A stretch of DNA of 64,000 nt, taken from Inia geoffrensis (Eukaryota > Chordata > Mammalia > Artiodactyla > Iniidae). Shown in pieces: positions 50,289 to 62,426 of the stretch (positions are counted from its first letter, which is position 1; every line of letters begins with the position of its first letter). The translations under genes were made by a program, and so were the position numbers. The stretch spans positions 558,001 to 622,000 of the forward strand of contig JAZAQT010000029.1 of assembly GCA_036417435.1 (NCBI GenBank), in the 5' to 3' direction. The notes beneath the pieces are model-generated. The model saw only the letters and a program-made list of their open reading frames with translations, was not told the DNA's origin and ran no database searches.

Positions 50289-52022
50289 TGGTAAATCCAA
50301 GATTCCTCACAAGCCCTGAAGGACTTATTTAAGAATTTCTCTCTATTTGACAGCCCTTGTGTTTTCTTTTTCAAATTTATTTTTATAAGGGGATTTAGCT
50401 TATTGACACTGCTGTGTGTATCCTGCTGTACACAAATGATTTTCTTATGGAGACCTATAAATGTATGGGTTTTAATATTCTTCATAGTCAGGTATATTCC
50501 TAGGTTTTGAATACGGGGTGTTGAGTCCATTTGGTTGAGCAAGGAGTATGTCTTGTCTAATATATATTTGGCTTATGGAATGGTATCTGTCCTAATGGCA
50601 ACCTCTGGTTTTATGCAGCCTCCCCACTCTCCTTTCCCCTTAAGCAAGCCTAAGTTTCTTTTGTAAATGTGAGAATCTGTTGTGTTTTGTAATGCAGTTC
50701 ACACGTAGCCGTGTTTACATTCCCGGTATTAGTGATATCTTATGATGTTTCTTTTTCTGTGCGACTTATTTCACTTAGAATCATCATAACTAAATCCTCT
50801 CATTATGCTGCTACTGGTCTGTTGCCATTGATTTCATTGTTGAGTGATATTCCATTGTAGGGATGTACCACAACTTCTATATGCATTTTTCTCTTTCTGG
50901 GCTATTAAAGTTGTACCATAGTCAAGGATCCCGTACACAGAGCAGCCCCAAACTTTGGTGTGGCTGTGTCTTTTTCATTGAAATTTTCCGAATCTATAGC
51001 ACCATAAGTGGAAGTGCCCTAGGCTCTCTAGCTTGGTTTTTTCTTTGTTCCAGGAAACACCATCCACTTCTCCAGAGTGGCTGTTGGCAATTTACATCCC
51101 GCCCATCAGCATAACAAGGCTGCCGGTTCTCCATGGCCTGTCCTGCCTCTCTGGATTTTACACTTTTTTCGGACGGCCCTTTGGATCGGTGGGAAGTGAG
51201 ACTTCCTTGTAGTGCGGATTTCCATTGCAGGCTTCCTTGGTTGGCCAAAAAGGGCGTATGCGTTTTTTCCTGAATATATTCAGGAAAAAACGCATACGCC
51301 CCTTTTGGCCAAGTGCATCACTGTCGAACTGCTGCCTCTTTTCCTACTCTTTCAGAGCAATTCTTATCTACCCCCTGATATCTGTTTTCTGCAATTCTGC
51401 GTCGCGTTCAAGTCCTCTTCACAGCCTTCCTTCAATAAATTTTTGGATGATAGGAGTCATTTGGAACTCTGCAGGATTGTGAGTTACAGTGCCAAAAATC
51501 ATCTTTTCTCAACTCGCTTTCTTGTGAGCTGACCGCAAGCCCGAAGAATTGCTTCAGGCCCTAGTCTCGTTCCGGCATGGCACGCTGAGCCTTTGGTGAA
51601 TTCTTCTTCATGTAGGGAAATCAGAGTTCAATGTGCCCGTCCAAACACATCGAGTTAGACGCTCATTCGTTCTCCTTATTCCTGTTCATCTTCCACAGAA
51701 ATTGCAAACTGTGCCAAACAAGAGGTCAAAGGCACTGACTCTCCAAGTGGGGAGAATGTTAATATCGCATCTGGAACGGCGAACTCGAGTACCAGGCGGT
51801 GAAAATGGCGATGAGTTTTAAAATTTTGCCTGATCACTTCGTGGACCATATTCTGGGTTTTCCATGCATATTTTAGCTGAAGGATAAATCCCTGAAACGT
51901 GGAGATTTGGGACCCGTGCAATGGGAACCATGCACCATTGCCTCAAAGGGTCTGCATTCCCTCACCAATAGTATCAGCCCCAAGTGTCCAGCCTTATCTC
52001 TCCCCAGCTGTGGATGTAGAGG
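50289..52022. repeat. Unit U30 (type G' repeat)
   Basis: From about 50,740 on it is the counterpart of U26. Its left part, with the rare gtatgtcttg, instead matches U34. L1 part 50361-51236; palindrome 51241-51312 with the cgcccctttt mismatch. Confidence 0.97.
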
Positions 52023-53756
52023 TGGTAAATCCAAGATTCCTCACAAGCCCTGAAGGACTTATTTAAGAATTTCTCTCCATTTGACAGCCCTTGGGTTTTC
52101 TTTTTCAAATTTATTTTTATAAGGGGATTTAGCTTATTGACACTGCTGTGTGTATCCTGCTGTACACAAATGATTTTCTTATGGAGACCTATAAATGTAT
52201 GGGTTTTAATATTCTTCATAGTCAGGTATATTCCTAGGTTTTGAATACGGGGTGTTGAGTCCATTTGGTTGAGCAAGGAGTAGGTCTTGTCTAATATATA
52301 TTTGGCTTATGGAATGGTATCTGTCCTAATGGCAACCTCTGGTTTTATGCAGCCTCCCCACTCTCCTTTCCCCGTAAGCAAGCATAAGTTTCTTTTGTAA
52401 ATGTGAGAATCTGTTGTGTTTTGAAATGCAGTTCACACGTAGCCGTGTTTACTTTCCCGGTATTAGTGATATCTTATGATGTTTCTTTTTCTGTGCGACT
52501 TATTTCACTTAGAATCATCATAACTACATCCTCTCATTATGCTGCTACTGGTCTGTTGCCATTGATTTCATTGTGGAGTGATATTCCATTGTAGGGATGT
52601 ACCACAACTTCTATATGCATTTTTCTCTTTCTGGGCTATTAAAGTTGTACCATAGTCAAGGATCCCGTACACAGAGCAGCCCCAAACTTTGGTGTGGCTG
52701 TGTCTTTTTCATTGAAATTTTCCGAATCTATAGCACCATAAGTGGAAGTGCCCTAGGCTCTCTAGCTTGGTTTTTTCTTTGTTCCAGGAAACACCATCCA
52801 CTTCTCCAGAGTGGCTGTTGGCAATTTACATCCCGCCCATCAGCATAACAAGGCTGCCGGTTCTCCATGGCCAGTCCTGCCTCTCTGGATTTTACACTTT
52901 TTTCGGACGGCCCTTTGGATCGGTGGGAAGTGAGACTTCCTTGTAGTGCGGATTTCCATTGCAGGCTTGCTTGGTTGGCCAAAAAGGGCGTATGCGTTTT
53001 TTCCTGAATATATTCAGGAAAAAACGCATACGCCCCTTTTGGCCAAGTGCATCACTGTCGAACTGCTGCCTCTTTTCCTACTCTTTCAGAGCAATTCTTA
53101 TCTACCCCCTGATATCTGTTTTCTGCAATTCTGCGTCGCGTTCAAGTCCTCTTCACAGCCTTCCTTCAATAAATTTTTGGATGATAGGGGTCATTTGGAA
53201 CTCTGCAGGATTGTGAGTTACAGTGCCAAAAATCTCCTTTTTTCAACTCGCTTTCTTGTGAGCTGACCGCAAGCCCGAAGAATTGCTTCAGGCCCTAGTC
53301 TCGTTCCGGCATGGCACGCTGAGCCTTTGGTGAATTCTTCTTCCTGTAGGGAAATCAGAGTTCAATGTGCCCGTCCAAACACATCGAGTTAGCCGCTCAT
53401 TCGTTCTCCTTATTCCTGTTCATCTTCCACAGAAATTGCAAACTGTGCCAAACAAGAGGTCAAAGGCACTGACTCTCCAAGTGGGGAGAATGTTAATATC
53501 GCATCTGGAACGGCGAACTCGAGTACCAGGCGGTGAAAATGGCGATGAGTTTTAAAATTTTGCCTGATCACTTCGTGGACCATATTCTGGGTTTTCCATG
53601 CATATTTTAGCTGAAGGATAAATCCCTGAAACGTGGAGATTTGGGACCCGTGCAATGGGAACCATGCACCATTGCCTCAAAGGGTCTGCATTCCCTCACC
53701 AATAGTATCAGCCCCAAGTGTCCAGCCTTATCTCTCCCCAGCTGTGGATGTAGAGG
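52023..53756. repeat. Unit U31 (type G repeat)
   Basis: Counterpart of U27 with no difference at the positions compared. L1 part 52095-52970; palindrome 52975-53046 with the cgcccctttt mismatch. Confidence 0.97.
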
Positions 53757-55490
53757 TGGTAAATCCAAGATTCCTCACAAGCCCTGAAGGACTTATTTAA
53801 GAATTTCTCTCTATTTGACAGCCCTTGTGTTTTCTTTTTCAAATTTATTTTTATAAGGGGATTTAGCTTATTGACACTGCTGTGTGTATCCTGCTGTACA
53901 CAAATGATTTTCTTATGGAGACCTATAAATGTATGGGTTTTAATATTCTTCATAGTCAGGTATATTCCTAGGTTTTGAATACGGGGTGTTGAGTCCATTT
54001 GGTTGAGCAAGGAGTAGGTCTTGTCTAATATATATTTGGCTTATGGAATGGTATCTGTCCTAATGGCAACCTCTGGTTTTATGCAGCCTCCCCACTCTCC
54101 TTTCCCCTTAAGCAAGCCTAAGTTTCTTTTGTAAATGTGAGAATCTGTTGTGTTTTGTAATGCAGTTCACACATAGCCGTGTTTACATTCCCGGTATTAG
54201 TGATATCTTATGATGTTTCTTTTTCTGTGCGACTTATTTCACTTAGAATCATCATAACTAAATCCTCTCATTATGCTGCTACTGGTCTGTTGCCATTGAT
54301 TTCATTGTTGAGTGATATTCCATTGTAGGGATGTACCACAACTTCTATATGCATTTTTCTCTTTCTGGGCTATTAAAGTTGTACCATAGTCAAGGATCCC
54401 GTACACAGAGCAGCCCCAAACTTTGGTGTGGCTGTGTCTTTTTCATTGAAATTTTCCGAATCTATAGCACCATAAGTGGAAGTGCCCTAGGCTCTCTAGC
54501 TTGGTTTTTTCTTTGTTCCAGGAAACACCATCCCCTTCTCCAGAGTGGCTGTTGGCAATTTACATCCCGCCCATCAGCATAACAAGGCTGCCGGGTCTCC
54601 ATGGCCTGTCCTGCCTCTCTGGATTTTACACTTTTTTCGGACGGCCCTTTGGATCGGTGGGAAGTGAGACTTCCTTGTAGTGCTGATTTCCATTGCAGGC
54701 TTGCTTGGTTGGCCAAAAAGGGCGTATGCGTTTTTTCCTGAATATATTCAGGAAAAAACGCATACGCCCTTTTTGGCCAAGTGCATCACTGTCGAACTGC
54801 TGCCTCTTTTCCTACTCTTTCAGAGCAATTCTTATCTACCCCCTGATATCTGTTTTCTGCAATTCTGCGTCGCGTTCAAGTCCTCTTCACAGCCTTCCTT
54901 CAATAAATTTTTGGATGATAGGGGTCACTTGGAACTCTGCAGGATTGTGAGTTACAGTGCCAAAAATCTCCTTTTCTCAACTCGCTTTCTTGTGAGCTGA
55001 CCGCAAACCCGAAGAATTCCTTCAGGCCCTAACCTCGTTCCGGCATGGCACGCTGAGCCTTTGGTGAATTCTTCTTCCTGTAGGGAAATCAGAGTTCAAT
55101 GTGCCCGTCCAAACACATCGAGTAAGCCGCTCATTCGTTCTCCTTATTCCTGTTCATCTTCCACAGAAATTGCAAACTGTGCCAAACAAGAGGTCAAAGG
55201 CACTGACTCTCCAAGTGGGGAGAATGTTAATATCGCATCTGGAACGGCGAACTCGAGTACCAGGCGGTGAAAATGGCGATGAGTTTTAAAATTTTGCCTG
55301 ATCACTTCGTGGACCATATTCTGGGTTCTCCATGCGTATTTTAGCTGAAGGATAAATCCCTGAAACGTGGAGATTTGGGACCCGTGCAATGGGAACCATG
55401 CACCATTGCCTCAAAGGGTCTGCATTCCCTCACCAATAGTATCAGCCCCAAGTGTCCAGCCTTATCTCTCCCCAGCTGTGGATGTAGAGG
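53757..55490. repeat. Unit U32 (type H repeat)
   Basis: Counterpart of U28 with no difference at the positions compared. L1 part 53829-54704; palindrome 54709-54780 is perfect. Confidence 0.97.
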
Positions 55491-57224
55491 TGGTAAATCC
55501 AAGATTCCTCACAAGCCCTGAAGGACATATTTAAGAATTTCTCTCTATTTGACAGCCCTTGTGTTTTCTTTTTCAAATTTATTTTTATAAGGGGATTTAG
55601 CTTATTGACACTGCTGTGTGTATCCTGCTGTACACAAATGATTTTCTTATGGAGACCTATAAATGTATGGGTTTTAATATTCTTCATAGTCAGGTATATT
55701 CCTAGGTTTTGAATACGGGGTGTTGAGTCCATTTGGTTGAGCAAGGAGTAGGTCTTGTCTAATATATATTTGGCTTATGGAATGGTATCTGTCCTAATGG
55801 CAACCTCTGGTTTTATGCAGCCTCCCCACTCTCCTTTCCCCTTAAGGAAGCCTAAGTTTCTTTTGTAAATGTGAGACTCTGTTGTGTTTTGTAATGCAGT
55901 TCACACGTAGCCGTGTTTACATTCCCGGTATTAGTGATATCTTATGATGTTTCTTTTTCTGTGCCACTTATTTCACTTAGAATCATCATAACTAAATCCT
56001 CTCATTATGCTGCTACTGGTCTGTTGCCATTGATTTCATTGTTGAGTGATATTCCATTGTAGGGATGTACCACAACTTCTATATGCATTTTTCTCTTTCT
56101 GGGCTATTAAAGTTGTACCATAGTCAAGGATCCCGTACACAGAGCAGCCCCAAACTTTGGTGTGGCTGTGTCTTTTTCATTGAAATTTTCCGAATCTATA
56201 GCACCATAAGTGGAAGTGCCCTAGGCTCTCTAGATTGTTTTTTTCTTTGTTCCAGGAAACACCATCCACTTCTCCAGAGTGGCTGTTGGCAATTTACATC
56301 CCGCCCATCAGCATAACAAGGCTGCCGGTTCTCCATGGCCTGCCCTGCCTCTCTGGATTTTACACTTTTTTCGGACGGCCCTTTGGATCGGTGGGAAGTG
56401 AGACTTCCTTGTAGTGCGGATTTCCATTGCAGGCTTGCTTGGTTGGCCAAAAAGGGCGTATGCGTTTTTTCCTGAATATATTCAGGAAAAAACGCATATG
56501 CCCTTTTTGGCCAAGTGCATCACTGTCGAACTGCTGCCTCTTTTCCTACTCTTTCAGAGCAATTCTTATCTACCCCCTGATATCTGTTTTCTGCAATTCT
56601 GCGTCGCGTTCAAGTCCTCTTCACAGCCTTCCTTCAATAAATTTTTGGATGATAGGGGTCATTTGGAACTCTGCAGGATTGTGAGTTACAGTGCCAAAAA
56701 TCTCCTTTTCTCAACTCGCTTTCTTGTGAGCTGACCGCAAACCCGAAGAATTGCTTCAGGCCCTAATCTCGTTCCGGCATGGCACGCTGAGCCTTTGGTG
56801 AATTCTTCTTCCTGTAGGGAAATCAGAGTTCAATGTGCCCGTCCAAACACATCGAGTAAGCCGCTCATTCGTTCTCCTTATTCCTGTTCATCTTCCACAG
56901 AAATTGCAAACTGTGCCAAACAAGAGGTCAAAGGCACTGACTCTCCAAGTGGGGAGAATGTTAATATCGCATCTGGAACGGCGAACTCGAGTACCAGGGG
57001 GCGAAAATGGCGATGAGTTTTAAAATTTTGCCTGATCACTTCGTGGACCATATACTGGGTTTTCCATGCATATTTTAGCTGAAGGATAAATCCCTGAAAC
57101 GTGGAGATTTGGGACCCGTGCAATGGGAACCATGCACCATTGCCTCAAAGGGTCTGCATTCCCTCACCAATAGTATCAGCCCCAAGTGTCCAGCCTTATC
57201 TCTCCCCAGCTGTGGATGTAGAGG
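55491..57224. repeat. Unit U33 (type I repeat)
   Basis: Counterpart of U29 with no difference at the positions compared. L1 part 55563-56438; palindrome 56443-56514 with the cgcatatgccc mismatch. Confidence 0.97.
56993..57003 (+). promoter_or_regulatory. CTCF-like core in U33
   Basis: Same 11-base core, 6,936 bp after the one in U29. Confidence 0.3.
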
Positions 57225-58958
57225 TGGTAAATCCAAGATTCCTCACAAGCCCTGAAGGACTTATTTAAGAATTTCTCTCTATTTGACAGCCCTTGTGTTT
57301 TCTTTTTCAAATTTATTTTTATAAGGGGATTTAGCTTATTGACACTGCTGTGTGTATCCTGCTGTACACAAATGATTTTCTTATGGAGACCTATAAATGT
57401 ATGGGTTTTAATATTCTTCATAGTCAGGTATATTCCTAGGTTTTGAATACGGGGTGTTGAGTCCATTTGGTTGAGCAAGGAGTATGTCTTGTCTAATATA
57501 TATTTGGCTTATGGAATGGTATCTGTCCTAATGGCAACCTCTGGTTTTATGCAGCCTCCCCACTCTCCTTTCCCCTTAAGCAAGCCTAAGTTTCTTTTGT
57601 AAATGTGAGAATCTGTTGTGTTTTGTAATGCAGTTCACACGTAGCCGTGTTTACATTCCCGGTATTAGTGATATCTTATGATGTTTCTTTTTCTGTGCGA
57701 CTTATTTCACTTAGAATCATCATAACTAAATCCTCTCATTATGCTGCTACTGGTCTGTTGCCATTGATTTCATTGTTGAGTGATATTCCATTGTAGGGAT
57801 GTACCACAACTTCTATATGCATTTTTCTCTTTCTGGGCTATTAAAGTTGTACCATAGTCAAGGATCCCGTACACAGAGCAGCCCCAAACTTTGGTGTGGC
57901 TGTGTCTTTTTCATTGAAATTTTCCGAATCTATAGCACCATAAGTGGAAGTGCCCTAGGCTCTCTAGCTTGGTTTTTTCTTTGTTCCAGGAAACACCATC
58001 CCCTTCTCCAGAGTGGCTGTTGGCAATTTACATCCCGCCCATCAGCATAACAAGGCTGCCGGTTCTCCATGGCCTGTCCTGCCTCTCTGGATTTTACACT
58101 TTTTTCGGACGGCCCTTTGGATCGGTGGGAAGTGAGACTTCCTTGTAGTGCGGATTTCCATTGCAGGCTTGCTTGGTTGGCCAAAAAGTGCGTATGCGTT
58201 TTTTCCTGAATATATTCAGGAAAAAACTCATACGCCCTTTTTGGCCAAGTGCATCACTGTCGAACTGCTGCCTCTTTTCCTACTCTTTCAGAGCAATTCT
58301 TATCTACCCCCTGATATCTGTTTTCTGCAATTCTGCGTCGCGTTCAAGTCCTCTTCACAGCCTTCCTTCAATAAATTTTTGGATGATAGGGGTCATTTGG
58401 AACTCTGCAGGATTGTGAGTTACAGTGCCAAAAATCTCCTTTTCTCAACTCGCTTTCTTGTGAGCTGACCGCAAGCCCGAAGAATTGCTTCAGGCCCTAA
58501 TCTCGTTCCGGCATGGCAGGCTGAGCCTTTGGTGAATTCTTCTTCCTGTAGGGAAATCAGAGTTCAATGTGCCCGTCCAAACACATCGAGTAAGCCGCTC
58601 ATTCGTTCTCCTTATTCCTGTTCATCTTCCACAGAAATTGCAAACTGTGCCAAACAAGAGGTCAAAGGCACTGACTCTCCAAGTGGGGAGAATGTTAATA
58701 TCGCATCTGGAACGGCGAACTCGAGTACCAGGGGGCGAAAATGGCGATGAGTTTTAAAATTTTGCCTGATCACTTCGTGGACCATATTCTGGGTTTTCCA
58801 TGCATATTTTAGCTGAAGGATAAATCCCTGAAACGTGGAGATTTGGGACCCGTGCAATGGGAACCATGCACCATTGCCTCAAAGGGTCTGCATTCCCTCA
58901 CCAATAGTATCAGCCCCAAGTGTCCAGCCTTATCTCTCCCCAGCTGTGGATGTAGAGG
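57225..58958. repeat. Unit U34
   Basis: The left part matches U30 (gtatgtcttg) up to about 58,000, then departs (ccccttctcc). L1 part 57297-58172; palindrome 58177-58248 with two mismatches, T at 58189 (left arm) and T at 58228 (right arm). Confidence 0.97.
58727..58737 (+). promoter_or_regulatory. CTCF-like core in U34
   Basis: Same 11-base core. First of four consecutive carriers when counted from U33 to U36. Confidence 0.3.
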
Positions 58959-60692
58959 TGGTAAATCCAAGATTCCTCACAAGCCCTGAAGGACTTATTT
59001 AAGAATTTCTCTCTATTTGACAGCCCTTGTGTTTTCTTTTTCAAATTTATTTTTATAAGGGGATTTAGCTTATTGACACTGCTGTGTGTATCCTGCTGTA
59101 CACAAATGATTTTCTTATGGAGACCTATAAATGTATGGGTTTTAATATTCTTCATAGTCAGGTATATTCCTAGGTTTTGAATACAGGGTGTTGAGTCCAT
59201 TTGGTTGAGCAAGGAGTAGGTCTTGTCTAATATATATTTGGCTTATGGAATGGTATCTGTCCTAATGGCAACCTCTGGTTTTATGCAGCCTCCCCACTCT
59301 CCTTTCCCCTTAAGCAAGCCTAAGTTTCTTTTGTAAATGTGAGACTCTGTTGTGTTTTGTAATGCAGTTCACACGTAGCCGTGTTTACATTCCCGGTATT
59401 AGTGATATCTTATGATGTTTCTTTTTCTGTGCGACTTATTTCACTTAGAATCATCATAACTAAATCCTCTCATTATGCTGCTACTGGTCTGTTGCCATTG
59501 ATTTCATTGTTGAGTGATATACCATTGTAGGGATGTACCACAACTTCTATATGCATTTTTCTCTTTCAGGGCTATTAAAGTTGTACCATAGTCAAGGATC
59601 CCGTACACAGAGCAGCCCCAAACTTTGGTGTGGCTGTGTCTTTTTCATTGAAATTTTCCGAATCTATAGCACCATAAGTGGAAGTGCCCTAGGCTCTCTA
59701 GCTTGGTTTTTTCTTTGTTCCAGGAAACACCATCCACTTCTCCAGAGTGGCTGTTGGCAATTTACTTCCCGCCCATCAGCATAACAAGGCTGCCGGTTCT
59801 CCATGGCCTGTCCTGCCTCTCTGGATTTTACACTTTTTTCGGACGGCCCTTTGGATCAGTGGGAAGTGAGACTTCCTTGTAGTGCGGATTTCCACTGCAG
59901 GCTTGCTTGGTTGGCCAAAAAGTGCGTATGCGTTTTTTCCTGAATATATTCAGGAAAAAACGCATACACCCTTTTTGGCCAAGTGCATCACTGTCGAACT
60001 GCTGCCTCTTTTCCTACTCTTTCAGAGCAATTCTTATCTACCCCCTGATATCTGTTTTCTGCAATTCTGCGTCGCGTTCAAGTCCTCTTCACAGCCTTCC
60101 TTCAATAAATTTTTGGATGATAGGGGTCATTTGGAACTCTGCAGGATTGTGAGTTACAGTGCCAAAAATCTCCTTTTCTCAACTCGCTTTCTTGTGAGCT
60201 GACCGCAAACCCGAAGAATTGCTTCAGGCCCTAATCTCGTTCCGGCATGGCACGCCGAGCCTTTGGTGAATTCTTCTTCCTGTAGGGAAATCAGAGTTCA
60301 ATGTGCCCGTCCAAACACATCGAGTAAGCCGCTCATTCGTTCTCCTTATTCCTGTTCATCTTCCACAGAAATTGCAAACTGTGCCAAACAAGAGGTCAAA
60401 GGCACTGACTCTCCAAGTGGGGAGAATGTTAATATCGCATCTGGAACGGCGAACTCGAGTACCAGGGGGCGAAAATGGCGATGAGTTTTAAAATTTTGCC
60501 TGATCACTTCGTGGACCATATACTGGGATTTCCATGCATATTTTAGCTGAAGGATAAATCCCTGAAACGTGGAGATTTGGGACCCGTGCAATGGGAACCA
60601 TGCACCATTGCCTCAAAGGGTCTGCATTCCCTCACCAATAGTATCAGCCCCAAGTGTCCAGCCTTATCTCTCCCCAGCTGTGGATGTAGAGG
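58959..60692. repeat. Unit U35 (type K)
   Basis: L1 part 59031-59906; palindrome 59911-59982 with two mismatches (agtgcgtatg facing catacaccc). It shares gaatacaggg, tttacttcccg, tccactgcag and cacgccgagcc with U36. Its right end has catatactgggatttcc; the last part of this recurs at the end of U37. Confidence 0.97.
60461..60471 (+). promoter_or_regulatory. CTCF-like core in U35
   Basis: Same 11-base core. Confidence 0.3.
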
Positions 60693-62426
60693 TGGTAAAT
60701 CCAAGATTCCTCACAAGCCCTGAAGGACTTATTTAAGAATTTCTCTCTATTTGACAGCCCTTGTGTTTTCTTTTTCAAATTTATTTTTATAAGGGGATTT
60801 AGCTTATTGACACTGCTGTGTGTATGCTGCTGTACACAAATGATTTTCTTATGGAGACCTATAAATGTATGGGTTTTAATATTCTTCATAGTCAGGTATA
60901 TTCCTAGGTTTTGAATACAGGGTGTTGAGTCCATTTGGTTGAGCAAGGAGTAGGTCTTGTCTAATATATATTTGGCTTATGGAATGGTATCTGTCCTAAT
61001 GGCAACCTCTGGTTTTATGCAGCCTCCCCACTCTCCTTTCCCCTTAAGCAAGCCTAAGTTTCTTTTGTAAATGTGAGACTCTGTTGTGTTTTGTAATGCA
61101 GTTCACACGTAGCCGTGTTTACATTCCCGGTATTAGTGATATCTTATGATGTTTCTTTTTCTGTGCGACTTATTTCACTTAGAATCATCATAACTAAATC
61201 CTCTCATTATGCTGCTACTGGTCTGTTGCCATTGATTTCATTGTTGAGTGATATTCCATTGTAGGGATGTACCACAACTTCTATATGCATTTTTCTCTTT
61301 CAGGGCTATTAAAGTTGTACCATAGTCAAGGATCCCGTACACAGAGCAGCCCCAAACTTTGGTGTGGCTGTGTCTTTTTCATTGAAATTTTCCGAATCTA
61401 TAGCACCATAAGTGGAAGTGCCCTAGGCTCTCTAGCTTGGTTTTTTCTTTGTTCCAGGAAACACCATCCACTTCTCCAGAGTGGCTGTTGGCAATTTACT
61501 TCCCGCCCATCAGCATAACAAGGCTGCCGGTTCTCCATGGCCTGTCCTGCCTCTCTGGATTTTACACTTTTTTCGGACGGCCCTTTGGATCAGTGGGAAG
61601 TGAGACTTCCTTGTAGTGCGGATTTCCACTGCAGGCTTGCTTGGTTGGCCAAAAAGTGCGTATGCGTTTTTTCCTGAATATATTCAGGAAAAAACGCATA
61701 CACCCTTTTTGGCCAAGTGGATCACTGTCGAACTGCTGCCTCTTTTCCTACTCTTTCAGAGCAATTCTTATCTACCCCCTGATATCTGTTTTCTGCAATT
61801 CTGCGTCGCGTTCAAGTCCTCTTCACAGCCTTCCTTCAATAAATTTTTGGATGATAGGGGTCATTTGGAACTCTGCAGGATTGTGAGTTACAGTGCCAAA
61901 AATCTCCTTTTCTCAACTCGCTTTCTTGTGAGCTGACCGCAAACCCGAAGAATTGCTTCAGGCCCTAATCTCGTTCAGGCATGGCACGCCGAGCCTTTGG
62001 TGAATTCTTCTTCCTGTAGGGAAATCAGAGTTCAATGTGCCCGTCCAAACACATCGAGTAAGCCGCTCATTCGTTCTCCTTATTCCTGTTCATCTTCCAC
62101 AGAAATTGCAAACTGTGCCAAACAAGAGGTCAAAGGCACTGACTCTCCAAGTGGGGAGAATGTTAATATCGCATCTGGAACGGCGAACTCGAGTACCAGG
62201 GGGCGAAAATGGCGATGAGTTTTAAAATTTTGCCTGATCACTTCGTGGACCATATTCTGGGTTTTCCATGCGTATTTTAGCTGAAGGATAAATCCCTGAA
62301 ACGTGGAGATTTGGGACCCGTGCAATGGGAACCATGCACCATTGCCTCAAAGGGTCTGCATTCCCTCACCAATAGTATCAGCCCCAAGTGTCCAGCCTTA
62401 TCTCTCCCCAGCTGTGGATGTAGAGG
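60693..62426. repeat. Unit U36 (type K repeat)
   Basis: Close copy of U35. L1 part 60765-61640; palindrome 61645-61716, with the same two mismatches plus a private G just after it. It differs from U35 by gtatgctgctg (near 60824), tcgttcaggc and catgcgtatt. Confidence 0.97.
62195..62205 (+). promoter_or_regulatory. CTCF-like core in U36
   Basis: Same 11-base core. The next unit, U37, has the common form instead. Confidence 0.3.

Larger units (their letters stand above)
43804..50739. repeat. Higher-order block B, four units, first copy
   Basis: A 6,936-bp segment (most of U26 through the left part of U30) is repeated directly to the right. The left limit is set by the last difference at 43803 (atattatg against atcttatg). 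Confidence 0.88.
50740..57675. repeat. Higher-order block B, second copy
   Basis: Every rare variant I checked in the first copy is present here 6,936 bp later, and I found no difference. Identity runs on to about 58,000, past one period, because U34 starts like U30. Confidence 0.88.
58959..62426. repeat. Single-unit duplication U35-U36
   Basis: Two adjacent units share at least six variants rarely or never seen elsewhere in the window and differ at only a few positions. This is the smallest and one of the younger expansions here. Confidence 0.88.
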
